A stretch of DNA of 64,000 nucleotides from Microbacterium sp. LWH11-1.2 (GCF_038397745.1 NZ_CP151636.1:1426001-1490000); one strand, 5' to 3'. Shown: positions 1 through 8,899, counted from the stretch's first letter. Notes: a model not told the origin generated them from the letters alone. Numbers and translations: made by a program.

Positions 1-38
1 TAGACCCGTGTGCGGGCGCGGACGATGGGCAGCCCTGC

Positions 39-983
39 TCAGTGCGCGGTCGCGACGCCGATCGTGTCGTGCACGATGACCGCCGCCACGCGGGCTCCGG
101 CCCCGGCCGCGACGATGAGCTGCTGCGGGCCGGGGGTGGCCGCATCGCCCGCCGCGTAGAGGCCGGGCACATCGGTGCGTCCGGAGCGATCGGTGACCAG
201 GTGCCCGGCCTCGTCGAGCGTCGGGGCGATGCCGTCGAGGAACGACAGCTCGGTCTCCCACACGGGCCGCACGAACCCGCCGTCCACGGCGATCGTCGCC
301 CCGTCGGCCAGCCGGATCGCCTCGAGCCGGCCGCGGTCGCCCACGAGCTCGACGATCGGATGCCGTCGCACGGCGACGCCGGCAGCGGCGAGCTCTGCCT
401 CCTCTGCCGTGCTCACGACGTCGGCGCCGTTCGTGAAGACCGTGAGCGTCTCGGTCCAGCGGCCGATCAGGCGTGCGCGGGCGGCGAGGTCGGCGGACTC
501 CCCGATGAGCGCGAGACGCCGTCCCTGCAGCTCCCAGGCGTCGCACGCGGCGCAGCTGAACAGGCTCATGCCGTAGAAGCCGCGGAGGTTCGGAACGTCG
601 GGGAGCGTCTCGCGGAGCCCGGTGGCGAGCAGCACCGACCGCGCCGAGACCGTCGTCTCAGGCTCGCGTCGTCCGATCTCGGCGTCGAAGCGCACCCCGT
701 CCGCTTCGGCATCCGTCGACCGGAGCGCCGCGACGCGCACGCGCGAGCGGATCTCGACGTTCGGGTAGGCCGCGAGCTCCTCGCGGGCGATGCGACGCAG
801 CTCGTGCGGCGGCACGCCGTCGCGGGTGAGGAAGCCGTGGGAGTTCAGCGTGGCGGCGTTGCGCGGCCGGTCCGCATCGACCACGAGCACGCGCACGAGC
901 GAGCGGCCGAGGTTGAGGGCGGCCGAGAGGCCGGCGGGGCCGCCGCCGATGATCAGCACGTCGTACGGAGCCGTCTCAGTCAT
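39..983 (-). CDS. Thioredoxin-reductase-like NAD(P)/FAD oxidoreductase
   Basis: A flavoprotein of 314 residues in the thioredoxin reductase family. Seen: an N-terminal FAD-binding GGGPAG motif at about residues 13-18, a CAAC redox pair (Cys144 and Cys147) at the place of the thioredoxin reductase CxxC, and a C-terminal GLYAAGDA flavin motif near residue 283. The start is the ATG overlapping the ferredoxin stop by 8 bases, so it is probably the last gene of the sulfur operon. The family moves electrons from NADPH to a thiol partner. Here it could support APS reductase, which needs a reduced thiol donor, but no thioredoxin gene is adjacent. The specific partner is unknown; the family call is secure. 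Confidence 0.85.
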   Translation of the reverse strand: MTETAPYDVLIIGGGPAGLSAALNLGRSLVRVLVVDADRPRNAATLNSHGFLTRDGVPPHELRRIAREELAAYPNVEIRSRVRVAALRSTDAEADGVRFDAEIGRREPETTVSARSVLLATGLRETLPDVPNLRGFYGMSLFSCAACDAWELQGRRLALIGESADLAARARLIGRWTETLTVFTNGADVVSTAEEAELAAAGVAVRRHPIVELVGDRGRLEAIRLADGATIAVDGGFVRPVWETELSFLDGIAPTLDEAGHLVTDRSGRTDVPGLYAAGDAATPGPQQLIVAAGAGARVAAVIVHDTIGVATAH

Positions 984-1305
984 GCCCACCCTCCTGTGGG
1001 GGAAGGGCGGCGACCACCGGATGGTCGAACGCGTAGACGCCGACCTTGGCGGCGCCGCCGGGCGATCCGATCTCCGAGAAGAAGTCGACATTCGCCTTGT
1101 AGTAATCCTGCCACTCCTCCGGCAGGTCGTCCTCGTAGTAGATCGCCTCGACGGGGCACACGGGTTCGCATGCGCCGCAGTCGACGCACTCGTCGGGGTG
1201 GATGTAGAGAGAGCGCTCTCCCTCGTAGATGCAGTCCACCGGGCACTCGTCGATGCAGGCCCTGTCCTTGACATCCACACAGGGCAGTGCGATGACGTAG
1301 GTCAT
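976..1305 (-). CDS. fdxA: 7Fe ferredoxin (3Fe-4S/4Fe-4S), FdxA type
   Basis: A cytoplasmic electron carrier of 109 residues. Cysteines at 9, 17, 21, 25, 40, 43, 46 and 50 fit the Azotobacter FdI pattern shifted by one. By that pattern Cys9, 17 and 50 bind the 3Fe-4S cluster and Cys21, 40, 43 and 46 the 4Fe-4S cluster, while Cys25 is free. The length and the acidic tail fit the actinobacterial FdxA group. It overlaps the ferredoxin reductase gene upstream by 4 bases (ATGA) and the flavoprotein gene downstream by 8. In this operon its likely role is to carry electrons from the FprA-type reductase to sulfite reductase (inference from context). Confidence 0.93.
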   Translation of the reverse strand: MTYVIALPCVDVKDRACIDECPVDCIYEGERSLYIHPDECVDCGACEPVCPVEAIYYEDDLPEEWQDYYKANVDFFSEIGSPGGAAKVGVYAFDHPVVAALPPQEGGHD

Positions 1306-2756
1306 CGGACGTAGGCGTCGTCGCGCGACACCGCCCGTGACGACACCGCCACCTGCTCGTCACGCGGCACGACCTTGACCCGCTCCCGGGCGTGGGTGTG
1401 CGTCTCGCCGAGGTGGCGCTCGTGGGCATCGAGGGCGAGCCAGCCGTCCCACGTCGTGTACGCCGTCTCGCGGGCGTCGAGCAGGTCGAGCACGTCGCCC
1501 TCGCCCTTCGACGGGCTCAGGGACCCAGAGGCATCCGTCAGCAGGCCCGCCTCGGCATCCGCGACCAGGTGCGTGATCGTCTCGAGCGCATCGGACTTGG
1601 TGTGGCCGATGAGGCCGACGGGTCCGCGCTTGATCCAGCCCGTCGCGTACAGGCCCGCCTCGCCGTCGACGCGACCGCCGTCGTTCGGCACGACGCCGCG
1701 TACTTCGTCGAACGGGGCGTCGACCACGCGCGTGCCGTAGTAGCCCACCGCGCGGTAGACCGCCTGCACGGCGTAGTCGCGGAACTCGCCCGTGCCGGTC
1801 AGCCGCGGCGCGGCATCCGTCCCGTCGGTCGCGAGACGGGTGCGCTCGAACCGGATGCCCTCGACCTCCCCGTCGCCGGTGATCTCCACCGGCGCGTGCC
1901 AGAAGTGCAGATGCAGCCGGCGGGATGCCGTGCCGGCGGGGCGCTCGCGCCAGCCGTTCAGCGTGCGGAGCATGACCTTGAGCTGGTTGTTCGGGGCGGC
2001 GGCCGGATCGACGCCCTCGAAGTCCTCGTCGTACAGGACGATGTCGACGTCGCGCACCTCGCCGAGCTCGCGCAGCTCGATCGGCGTGAACTTGATGTCG
2101 GCGGGGCCGCGGCGGCCGAACACGTGCACGTCGGTCACGGCCGACGACTCGAGGCCTTCGAGCACGTTGTCCGGCACCTCGGTCGTGCGCAGGTCGACCG
2201 CGTGCTTGGCCAGCACGCGCGCGACGTCGAGCGCGACGTTGCCGTTGCCGATCACGGCGACCGACGAGGCGTCGAGAGGCCAGGTGCGGGCGACGTCGGG
2301 GTGGCCGTCGAACCAGGCCACGAAGTCGGCGGCGCCGTACGAGCCGGGCAGGTCGACGCCCGGGATGTCGAGCACGGCGTCGCGGATCGCGCCGGTCGCG
2401 AGGATCACGGCGTGGTAGCGCTCACGCAACTCGTCGAGGGCGATGTCGCGCCCGACCTCGACGTTGCCGATGAAGCGGATGGTGCGCCGGGACGACGAGG
2501 TCGACGCGTCGAGCATCTCGTGCAGCGAGTTCACGATCCCCTTGATGCGGGGGTGGTCGGGAGCGACGCCGTAGCGGATCAGCCCGTAGGGGGCGGGAAG
2601 CGACTCGAACAGGTCGATCTCGACATCGGCGTCCGGCACCCCGCCCGGTTCCTGAGCCCGTCGAAGGACGGCGGTGGCGAGGAGGTTGCCGGCGTAGATG
2701 CCGGCGGGGCCGGCGCCGACGATCGCGACGCGCAGGGCAGGAGGGAAGGAGGTCAT
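1302..2756 (-). CDS. fprA: Ferredoxin-NADP(+) reductase, FprA/adrenodoxin-reductase type
   Basis: A protein of 484 residues that reduces ferredoxin with NADPH. Seen: FAD-binding GAGPAG at about 14-19, the NADP-binding GNGNVALD at 170-177, and a [12 protein letters not shown] segment near the C-terminus typical of adrenodoxin-reductase-like enzymes. It begins 23 bases after the cobA stop and ends in a 4-base overlap with the 7Fe ferredoxin, so the pair forms an NADPH-to-ferredoxin chain for sulfite reductase. Two copies of the short interspersed repeat lie inside the gene. One codes for RRAQEPGG near residue 32. The other codes for GSLSPSKG near residue 412, between the NADP domain and the C-terminal segment. 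Confidence 0.93.
   Translation of the reverse strand: MTSFPPALRVAIVGAGPAGIYAGNLLATAVLRRAQEPGGVPDADVEIDLFESLPAPYGLIRYGVAPDHPRIKGIVNSLHEMLDASTSSSRRTIRFIGNVEVGRDIALDELRERYHAVILATGAIRDAVLDIPGVDLPGSYGAADFVAWFDGHPDVARTWPLDASSVAVIGNGNVALDVARVLAKHAVDLRTTEVPDNVLEGLESSAVTDVHVFGRRGPADIKFTPIELRELGEVRDVDIVLYDEDFEGVDPAAAPNNQLKVMLRTLNGWRERPAGTASRRLHLHFWHAPVEITGDGEVEGIRFERTRLATDGTDAAPRLTGTGEFRDYAVQAVYRAVGYYGTRVVDAPFDEVRGVVPNDGGRVDGEAGLYATGWIKRGPVGLIGHTKSDALETITHLVADAEAGLLTDASGSLSPSKGEGDVLDLLDARETAYTTWDGWLALDAHERHLGETHTHARERVKVVPRDEQVAVSSRAVSRDDAYVR
1504..1527 (-). repeat. Intragenic interspersed repeat, copy in fprA (3' part)
   Basis: On the plus strand this reads CCCTTCGACGGGCTCAGGGA followed by CCCA, one of a family of about 20-24 bp with the core TTCGACnGGCTCAGnGaCCC. 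On the coding strand it is translated in frame as GSLSPSKG. Confidence 0.8.
2647..2667 (+). repeat. Intragenic interspersed repeat, copy in fprA (5' part)
   Basis: This is the same repeat family in the opposite orientation (plus-strand core CCTGAGCCCGTCGAAGG). It is read in frame by fprA as RRAQEPGG close to the N-terminus, just after the first alpha helix of the FAD domain. Confidence 0.7.
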
Positions 2757-2779
2757 GACAGAGCCTTTCGGGGGCGCGT

Positions 2780-3691
2780 TCAGCGCGAGCGAGAGAACAG
2801 GGAGGCGAGGGGAGAGCGACGAGCGGATGCCGGGTCGAGCGCGTCGACCGCCTGGATGAGGCCGGTGTCGACCGCGAGACCCGCGTCGAGGGCATCCGCC
2901 CAGTGCGGCTTGGGTCGAGGTGCGCGCGGCTCGGAGACGGACGAGGTGACGATCAGCGCCGCGTGCGGGCTCAGAGCCACCACGTCGCCGACCACGACGA
3001 CGGCAGGCGACCGCACCTGACGGCTCGCGGCGAGCTGCGCGATCGTGCCGAGCGTGCCCACGGTGACGCGCTCGCGCTCGCCGTAACCGTCCTCGATGAT
3101 CGCGACGGGGCAGTCGACCCCGCGAGGGCCGGAGCTGAGCACGTGCGCGGAGTGTCCGAGGGTGTTCACACCCATCAGCAGCACGACCGTGTGATCGCCC
3201 TTCGACAGGCTCAGGGGCCCGCCCTGCTCGATCTGGTCGTGGCCGCTCAGCACGGTGAAGGATGCCGCTACCCCGCGGTGGGTCAGCGGGATGCCCGCGA
3301 CGGCGGGGACGGACACGGCGCTCGTGACACCGGGGACGACGTCGACGGGGATGCCGGCGGCTTCGCAGTGCTGCTGTTCCTCGCGCCCGCGGCCGAACAC
3401 GAACGGGTCGCCGCCCTTCAGCCGCACGACGCGGCGCCCCTCCGAGGCGAGCCGCACGAGCAGGTCGTTGATGCCGTCCTGCGGCACCGGATGGTGTCCG
3501 GGGAGCTTGCCGACGTCGATGACCTCAGCGGTGATCTCCACTCCTTCGGCGGCCAGCTGCTCGAGGACCGCGCGGGCGCCGAGGCGGTCGGCGACGATCA
3601 CGTCGGCCTCCTGCAGCGCACGGAGGCCGCGGACGGTGAGCAGGCCGGCATCGCCGGGCCCCGCCCCCACAAGAGTGACTGTTCCGGTCAT
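2780..3691 (-). CDS. cobA: Uroporphyrinogen-III C-methyltransferase (siroheme synthesis)
   Basis: A protein of 303 residues that uses S-adenosylmethionine to methylate uroporphyrinogen III to precorrin-2, the first step of siroheme synthesis. Seen: VGAGPGD at residues 8-14 and LKGGDPFVFGRG at 91-102, both diagnostic of the family, followed by the C-terminal methyltransferase half. A repeat-derived segment GGPLSLSKGD at about 157-166 replaces a loop between the two domains. The 60-residue tail has no recognisable precorrin-2 dehydrogenase domain. The start overlaps the stop of the upstream permease by ATGA. Its product would be completed by the sirohydrochlorin chelatase at 11527-12201; the dehydrogenase step is not encoded here. 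Confidence 0.93.
   Translation of the reverse strand: MTGTVTLVGAGPGDAGLLTVRGLRALQEADVIVADRLGARAVLEQLAAEGVEITAEVIDVGKLPGHHPVPQDGINDLLVRLASEGRRVVRLKGGDPFVFGRGREEQQHCEAAGIPVDVVPGVTSAVSVPAVAGIPLTHRGVAASFTVLSGHDQIEQGGPLSLSKGDHTVVLLMGVNTLGHSAHVLSSGPRGVDCPVAIIEDGYGERERVTVGTLGTIAQLAASRQVRSPAVVVVGDVVALSPHAALIVTSSVSEPRAPRPKPHWADALDAGLAVDTGLIQAVDALDPASARRSPLASLFSRSR
3198..3220 (-). repeat. Intragenic interspersed repeat, copy in cobA
   Basis: Plus-strand core TTCGACAGGCTCAGGGGCCC. It is read in frame by cobA as GPLSLSKG between the two methyltransferase domains. Confidence 0.8.
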
Positions 3692-4605
3692 CGGTCGCCT
3701 CCCAGCGCGAGGCCGCGGCTCTGCAGCATCCGTCGCTCCAGCGGCCCGAAGATGGCGAGCTCGATGAGGATGCCGATCGCGAGGATCAGCAGGATCGTGC
3801 CGAGCACGCCGGCGAGATCGGCGAGTTCGCGCGACTGCTGCAGCATCGAGCCGAGCCCGAAGCCGATCGAGCCGCCCACGGCGATGATCTCCGCGGCCAT
3901 GAGCGATCGCCACGAGAACGCCCAGCCCTGCTTGAGCCCGGCGACGTACCCGGGGAGCGCGGCCGGAAGGATCACCGCGGTGGCGAGCTGCCAGCGGCTC
4001 GCCCCGAGCACCGTCCCGACCCGGCGCAGCTGCGGCGGCACCTGGTCGATCCCGGAGAGCAGGCCGTTCACGATCGAGGGGATCGCGCCCATCAGGATCA
4101 CGAAGTACACCGTCGCGTCGGAGAGGCCGAACCAGATGATCGCGGCCGGCACCCAGGCGACGGAGGGCAGCACGGTGAGGCCGGAGATCAGGGGGCCGGC
4201 GGCGCGGCGCAGCGGCTTCCATTCGGCCAGGAGCAGACCGAGCGGGGTGCCGACGGCGATCGCGATGAGGAAGCCGATGATTCCGCGCTCGAGGCTGGTG
4301 AGCACGGCCTCCTGCAGGCGTCCCGTCTGCCAGGCCTCGCCGAGCGCACCCGCCACCTGGAGCGGACCGGGGGCGATGTCGGGGCGCGGGTCGGCGATGA
4401 CGACGTACAGCTGCCAGGCGGCGAGGAGCGCGAGCAGCAGGACGATGGGCGGCAGCACCTTCGACAGTGCCGTGCGCCATCGGGGGCGGAGGTCTCCCTG
4501 CGCGCTCTGCAGGCGGTCGAGGCCCGCGGAGAGCGTGCGCAGCTCGTCGTCCTTCGTCTCGCTGCGCTCGCTCGAAAGCCGAGGGGATGCGGTGTCAAGC
4601 GGCAT
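3688..4605 (-). CDS. ABC transporter permease, sulfonate/taurine/nitrate type
   Basis: A membrane permease of 305 residues from the SsuC/TauC family. After a polar N-terminus there are about six hydrophobic spans, starting near residue 50, and a cytoplasmic EAA-like loop (ASRWQLATAVILPAALPGY). It overlaps the ATPase gene upstream by 11 bases and cobA downstream by 4. The first 20 residues include LSSERSETKDDE, encoded by a different repeat (4551-4578), so the N-terminal tail is probably not needed for function. Sulfonate is the most likely cargo because the genes sit inside a sulfur-assimilation operon. Other organosulfur or oxyanion substrates are possible, so no symbol is given. Confidence 0.88.
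   Translation of the reverse strand: MPLDTASPRLSSERSETKDDELRTLSAGLDRLQSAQGDLRPRWRTALSKVLPPIVLLLALLAAWQLYVVIADPRPDIAPGPLQVAGALGEAWQTGRLQEAVLTSLERGIIGFLIAIAVGTPLGLLLAEWKPLRRAAGPLISGLTVLPSVAWVPAAIIWFGLSDATVYFVILMGAIPSIVNGLLSGIDQVPPQLRRVGTVLGASRWQLATAVILPAALPGYVAGLKQGWAFSWRSLMAAEIIAVGGSIGFGLGSMLQQSRELADLAGVLGTILLILAIGILIELAIFGPLERRMLQSRGLALGGDR
4551..4578 (-). repeat. Second repeat family, copy at the permease N-terminus
   Basis: The plus-strand core CTCGCTGCGCTCGCTCGA is self-complementary in its middle (GAGCGCAGC against GCTGCGCTC). It codes in frame for LSSERSETK at the start of the ABC permease. It differs from the CTTCGACAGGCTCAG family. Confidence 0.6.
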
Positions 4606-5482
4606 TGCGGCGGATCTCCTTCCGCAGCTCGGCGGTGATCTCGGTGGCGAGGGCGGCGACCTCGGGCGACTCGATGCGCCGGCCGGTGGTCGTGGCGACC
4701 TTCCACTCCCCGGCGACCCGACCCGGGCGGCTGGAGAGCAGGATCACACGCTGTCCGAGCCGCGCCGCCTCGCGCACGTTGTGCGTGACGAAGACGATCG
4801 TGCGGCCGGTGGCGCGCCACACCCGCTCGAGCTCCTCGTGCAGCAGGTCGCGGGTGATGGCGTCGAGCGCGGCGAACGGCTCGTCCATCAGCAGGACGGG
4901 GCGGTCCTGGGCGAGCGCGCGGGCGAGCGCGACGCGCTGCCGCATGCCGCCGGACAGCTCATGGGGCCGCTTGTCACCCGCCTCGGCGAGATTCACGGTC
5001 GCCAGCAGCCGCTGCGCCTCCGCGCGGCGCTCGCCGCGGGGGACGCCGCGCAGCCGGAGCGCGAGCTCGACGTTCTTGCGCGCTGTCAGCCACGGCATCA
5101 GCGCCGATTCCTGGAACATCACCGCCGCGCCGCCCCTCGACGGGCTCAGTGACCCCGTGGTGGTCAGGATCTCACCCGACGTGAGCGGCTCCAGCCCGGC
5201 GATGAGGTTGAGCAGGGTGGACTTGCCGCATCCGGAGGCGCCCAGCAGGCACACGAACTCACCGGGCGCGATGTCGAGCGTCACGTCGTCGAGCACGAGC
5301 GGTCCCGCACCGAAGCGCTTCGTGACGTGGGAGAGGCGCACCGCGGGGTCGACCGGCGCGGCCGGCGCCGCCGGCGGCGTGACACCGTCGAAGCTCGGCG
5401 TCAGCGCGGCCACGGACACAGCCGGGGTGCCCTCAGACAGGCTCAGGGCCCCGGCTCCTGACGACCCCGCGGGCGCACTCAT
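4595..5482 (-). CDS. ABC transporter ATPase, sulfonate/taurine/nitrate type
   Basis: A nucleotide-binding subunit of 295 residues. Seen: Walker A GASGCGKST (81-89), Q-loop Gln near 124, signature LSGGM (176-180) and Walker B LLMDEP (197-202). The final third fits SsuB/TauB proteins. A low-complexity leader of about 45 residues (SGAGALSLSEG, then Pro/Ala-rich) precedes the ABC domain. Repeat copies encode both the leader segment ALSLSEG and the stretch GSLSPSRGG at 110-118, immediately before the Q-loop. That segment replaces the usual loop, so it must be tolerated by the fold. The start codon shares one base with the stop of the binding-protein gene (TGATG). Confidence 0.9.
   Translation of the reverse strand: MSAPAGSSGAGALSLSEGTPAVSVAALTPSFDGVTPPAAPAAPVDPAVRLSHVTKRFGAGPLVLDDVTLDIAPGEFVCLLGASGCGKSTLLNLIAGLEPLTSGEILTTTGSLSPSRGGAAVMFQESALMPWLTARKNVELALRLRGVPRGERRAEAQRLLATVNLAEAGDKRPHELSGGMRQRVALARALAQDRPVLLMDEPFAALDAITRDLLHEELERVWRATGRTIVFVTHNVREAARLGQRVILLSSRPGRVAGEWKVATTTGRRIESPEVAALATEITAELRKEIRRNAA
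5133..5156 (-). repeat. Intragenic interspersed repeat, ABC ATPase, Q-loop region
   Basis: Plus-strand core CCTCGACGGGCTCAGTGACC. It is translated as GSLSPSRGG between Walker A and the Q-loop glutamine. Confidence 0.75.
5430..5452 (-). repeat. Intragenic interspersed repeat, ABC ATPase N-terminus
   Basis: Plus-strand core CCTCAGACAGGCTCAGGGCC. It is translated as ALSLSEG in the leader of the ATPase. Confidence 0.7.
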
Positions 5483-6555
5483 CAGTCCTCCCCGAGGCCG
5501 GCGGCGGAGACGGGCTCCTCGCCGTCCTTCTTCAGCAGCGCGTTCAGCGCACGCAGGTCGAACAGCCCGTCGATCGAGCCCTTCTTCTGCGTGCCGGCGG
5601 CCAGTCCGTTCTCGACCAGCGTCTCGAAGGTCTCCGCGTGCGGATCGACCGTGAACGTGACGTTCTCGAGGGCGCGGGCGAGCACGTCGTCCGAGAGGCG
5701 CTTGCCGGTGGCCTCCTCCAGGGCGTCGTTGATGACGCCGGGCGCCTCGTCGGCGTGCTCGTCGAGCCAGGCGACCGAGGCCACGTGTCCTTCGAGCAGG
5801 TCCTCGACGACGTCGGGGTGTTCCTCCGCGAACTCCGCGCGCACCAGCAGCACGGTGGTCGGGAACGCCCCGTCCTTCCAGAGGTCGGCCTCGTCGACGA
5901 GCACGTGCGCACCCGCCTCGACCACGAGCCGCGACACCCACGGCTCCGGCAGCCAGGCTCCGTCGAGCTCGCCCTGCTGGAACAGCGTGAGGGTCTGAGC
6001 GTTCTCGGTCGGGGTGATCGTGACGTCGCCGCCTCCGGCGGTCGAGGTCTCGAACCCCTCCTCGGCCAGCCAGCTGCGCAGCGCCACATCCTGCGTGTTG
6101 CCGAGCTGCGGGGTCGCGATGTTCGCACCGGCGAGATCGTCAGGGCTGTCGATCCCCTCGCGCACCACGAGGGCGGCGCCACCCGAGGTCGCGCCGGCGA
6201 TGATGTGCGCGGACTCGCCTCCGGACTGGATGAAGGTGTTGATCGAGGGGTTCGGTCCGATGTACGTGGCGTCGATGGCGCCGGCGGACAGCGCCTCGAT
6301 GGCGGCGGGGCCGGCGTTGAAGACCTCTGTCTTCAGATCGATGTCGCCGAGCGCGTCCTCGAACAGTCCCTCGGAGAGCCCGACGAGCGCCGGGGCGTGC
6401 GTCACGTTGGCGAAGTACCCGAGGCGGACCTCGTCGGGTGCCTTCGTCTCGCCCTTCGCGGCGTCGTCGGTCGCGGATGCGGAGGCGCAGCCGGCGAGCA
6501 TCATCGCAGCGAGTCCCAGGGCAGTGAGTGTCGTGGTGGTGCGGGTGATCTTCAC
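5482..6555 (-). CDS. ABC transporter substrate-binding lipoprotein, sulfonate/nitrate/taurine type
   Basis: A lipoprotein of 357 residues, anchored outside the membrane. The signal peptide ends in the lipobox LAGC, with Cys23 as the lipidated residue. The mature part has the two-lobe SsuA/NrtA/TauA fold signals: RLGYFANVTHAPALVGLSEGLF at the start, then a TYIGPNPSINTFI segment and an EPWVSRLV segment typical of the family. It is the first gene of the three-gene importer, followed by the ATPase and the permease. It begins 62 bases after the cysN stop, across a tandem repeat. Import of aliphatic sulfonates would fit the sulfur operon; the substrate is inferred from context only. Confidence 0.88.
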   Translation of the reverse strand: MKITRTTTTLTALGLAAMMLAGCASASATDDAAKGETKAPDEVRLGYFANVTHAPALVGLSEGLFEDALGDIDLKTEVFNAGPAAIEALSAGAIDATYIGPNPSINTFIQSGGESAHIIAGATSGGAALVVREGIDSPDDLAGANIATPQLGNTQDVALRSWLAEEGFETSTAGGGDVTITPTENAQTLTLFQQGELDGAWLPEPWVSRLVVEAGAHVLVDEADLWKDGAFPTTVLLVRAEFAEEHPDVVEDLLEGHVASVAWLDEHADEAPGVINDALEEATGKRLSDDVLARALENVTFTVDPHAETFETLVENGLAAGTQKKGSIDGLFDLRALNALLKKDGEEPVSAAGLGED

Positions 6556-6576
6556 GGTTTCGCCTCCTCAGCGGTC

Positions 6577-6616
6577 GGTGGTGCAGGTGGGGTGGTGCAG
6601 GTTCGGTGGTGCAGGT
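6577..6616. repeat. Three 12-bp tandem direct repeats, period 14
   Basis: GGTGGTGCAGGT occurs at 6577-6588, 6591-6602 and 6605-6616. The copies fill most of the 62-base space between cysN and the sulfonate-type binding protein gene. They may be a regulatory site or a slippage product. Confidence 0.75.
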
Positions 6617-6617
6617 C

Positions 6618-7934
6618 TCAGGGTTCGTCGATCACGGTCGCGGCGGCGAGCGTCGCGCCGTCGGCGGGGTGGATCAGCAGGAGCGAGCCGCCGGAGCGAT
6701 CCCGCGCATATGGCTCGATCGGCAGGTCGGCGGCGAAGCGCAGCCGCACCCGGCCGATCTCGTTCGCGGCGAGCGACGGCGCGTCCTCGTGCGCGAGCGT
6801 CTCGAGGTCACGGCGCGACAGCACCTCGGCGACGAGCGCCTGCACCGTGGCGGTACCGTGCTTGACGAGCACCTTCGCGCCCGCGACGACCGGGCGCGCG
6901 TCCAGCTGGAAGAGCTCGACCACGGCCTCGCGGCTTCCCGTCGGAGCGGTGCCGGCGGCGGCGATCAGCGCGCCGCGGGCGGCGTCGATCTCGTCGGCGA
7001 GGGTCAGCGTCACGGACTGGGGCGCGGTGGCGGCATCCGCCGGCTCCCCGGCCACGTGGATGCCGGTGACGGTCGTCTCGTGCCCGCCGGGGAAGACGTC
7101 GACGCGGTCCCCCACCTGCACGACGCCCGAGGCGATGCGCCCGGCGAAGCCGCGGAAGTCGCGGTACTGCTCGGGATCGTCGATGTCGGGGGAGAGCCCG
7201 CCCTGCGGGCGCAGCACGAGCTGCACCGGAAGCCGGAAGGAGGATGCCGCGGCGTCCTCCTCGTCCTGACGGGGCAGCTCCTCGAGCAGCTCGATCAGCG
7301 TCGGGCCGGAGTACCACGGGGTGCGCGCGGACCGGTCGACGATGTTGTCGCCCTCCAGGGCCGAGACCGGCAGGACATGGATGCCGTGCAGGCCCAGCTG
7401 CTCCGCGACGCGCGCCGCCTCGAGCTCGATCTCGACGAAGACGTTCTCGTCGAAGCCGGTCAGGTCGATCTTGTTCACCGCGATGATCACGTGCGCGACG
7501 CGCAGCAGCGACACGACGGCGAGGTGACGGCGCGTCTGCTCGACGATCCCCTTGCGGGCGTCGACCAGCACGATCACCGCATCGGCCGTGGCCGAGCCGG
7601 TGACCATGTTGCGCGTGTACTGCACGTGTCCGGGGCAGTCGGCGAGGATGAAGCTCCGCCGGGCGGTGGCGAAGTACCGGTAGGCGACGTCGATCGTGAT
7701 GCCCTGCTCACGTTCGGCGCGCAGGCCGTCGGTGAGCAGCGCGAAGTCGAAGTCGCCGTGCGCGAAGCCGCGCTGCCGGGACGTCGTCGCGACCTGCTCG
7801 AGCTGGTCGGCGAGGATCGCCTTCGCGTCGTGCAGCAGGCGCCCGACGAGCGTGGACTTGCCGTCGTCGACGGACCCCGCCGTGGCGAAGCGGAACAGCG
7901 TGGTGGTCTCCGACCCAGCTTCAATCGCGCTCAT
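6618..7934 (-). CDS. cysN: Sulfate adenylyltransferase subunit 1 (GTPase)
   Basis: A protein of 438 residues, the GTP-hydrolysing subunit of ATP sulfurylase. It pairs with CysD to make adenosine 5'-phosphosulfate from sulfate and ATP. Seen: P-loop GSVDDGKST (20-28), DCPGH (99-103) and NKID (154-157) of elongation-factor-like GTPases, then two beta-barrel domains. There is no C-terminal APS kinase domain, which fits the APS reductase downstream in the route. The ATG overlaps the cysD stop by one base. The start MSAIEAGS resembles the start of cysH (MSPIEAGS). Confidence 0.96.
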   Translation of the reverse strand: MSAIEAGSETTTLFRFATAGSVDDGKSTLVGRLLHDAKAILADQLEQVATTSRQRGFAHGDFDFALLTDGLRAEREQGITIDVAYRYFATARRSFILADCPGHVQYTRNMVTGSATADAVIVLVDARKGIVEQTRRHLAVVSLLRVAHVIIAVNKIDLTGFDENVFVEIELEAARVAEQLGLHGIHVLPVSALEGDNIVDRSARTPWYSGPTLIELLEELPRQDEEDAAASSFRLPVQLVLRPQGGLSPDIDDPEQYRDFRGFAGRIASGVVQVGDRVDVFPGGHETTVTGIHVAGEPADAATAPQSVTLTLADEIDAARGALIAAAGTAPTGSREAVVELFQLDARPVVAGAKVLVKHGTATVQALVAEVLSRRDLETLAHEDAPSLAANEIGRVRLRFAADLPIEPYARDRSGGSLLLIHPADGATLAAATVIDEP

Positions 7935-8899
7935 CAGAAGTACCCGTCCTTCTTGCGGTCTTCCATGGCCGCCTCGCTGATGCGGTCGTCGGCCCGGGTG
8001 GCGCCGCGCTCGGTGAGCGTCGAGCGGCCGACCTCGGCGACGACGGATGCCGTGTCCGCGGCATCCGATTCCACCGCTCCCGTGCAGCTCATGTCGCCCA
8101 CCGTGCGGTAGCGGACCACGCGGCGCTCGGTCTCCTCGCCGGTGCGTGGCTGCGAGAACTCGCCGATCGCCCACCACATGCCGTCGCGGCGGAACACCTC
8201 GCGCTCGTGCGCGTAGTACAGCGGAGGCAGAGCGATGCCCTCGCGCTCGATGTAGCGCCACACGTCGAGCTCGGTCCAGTTCGAGATCGGGAACGCACGC
8301 ACATGCTGGCCGGGCAGGTGGCGGCCGTTGTAGAGGCTCCAGAGCTCGGGCCGCTGGTTGCGCGGGTCCCACTGACCGAACTCGTCGCGCAGCGAGATGA
8401 TGCGCTCCTTGGCGCGCGCCTTGTCCTCGTCGCGGCGGGCACCGCCGAACACGGCATCGTGCTTCCCCGCGGCGATGGCGTCGAGCAGCGGCTGCGTCTG
8501 CAGCGGGTTGCGCGTGCCGTCGGGGCGCTCGGCGAGGCGGCCGTCGTCGATGTACGACTGCACGCTCGCGACCTCGAGACGGATGCCGAGCCGCGCCACG
8601 GTCTCGTCGCGGAAGGCGATCACCTCGGGGAAGTTGTGGCCGGTGTCGACATGCAGCACGGGGAAGGGCACGCGTCCGGGGGCGAAGGCCTTGGCCGCGA
8701 GGTGCAGCACCACCACCGAGTCCTTGCCGCCGGAGAACAGCAGCACGGGGCGCTCGAACTCGGCGACGACCTCGCGGATGATGTGGATGCCCTCCGCCTC
8801 GAGCAGGTCGAGCGCGGAGAGCCGACCCTTCGACGAGCTCAGGGGCCCATGGTGCTGGGTCGCTGAGCCTGTCGAAGCGTCCTGCGTATCGAGAGTCAT
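7934..8899 (-). CDS. cysD: Sulfate adenylyltransferase subunit 2
   Basis: A protein of 321 residues, the catalytic PP-loop subunit of ATP sulfurylase. Seen: SGGKDS (56-61), which binds ATP, then HVDTGHNFPE, FGGARRDEDKARAKER and the C-terminal RKKDGYF that is conserved in the family. The N-terminus is longer than usual by about 20 residues. Residues 8-26 (STGSATQ, then GPLSSSKG) are encoded by two repeat copies facing each other, so this extension looks acquired. The ATG overlaps the cysH stop by 4 bases. Confidence 0.96.
   Translation of the reverse strand: MTLDTQDASTGSATQHHGPLSSSKGRLSALDLLEAEGIHIIREVVAEFERPVLLFSGGKDSVVVLHLAAKAFAPGRVPFPVLHVDTGHNFPEVIAFRDETVARLGIRLEVASVQSYIDDGRLAERPDGTRNPLQTQPLLDAIAAGKHDAVFGGARRDEDKARAKERIISLRDEFGQWDPRNQRPELWSLYNGRHLPGQHVRAFPISNWTELDVWRYIEREGIALPPLYYAHEREVFRRDGMWWAIGEFSQPRTGEETERRVVRYRTVGDMSCTGAVESDAADTASVVAEVGRSTLTERGATRADDRISEAAMEDRKKDGYF
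8826..8878. repeat. Inverted pair of interspersed repeats at the cysD start
   Basis: The first copy (8826-8849) has the core CTTCGACGAGCTCAGGGGCC. The second (8856-8878), inverted, reads GGGTCGCTGAGCCTGTCGAA. The arms are complementary with a short spacer, so the mRNA could form a hairpin over codons 7-26 of cysD. Confidence 0.8.
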
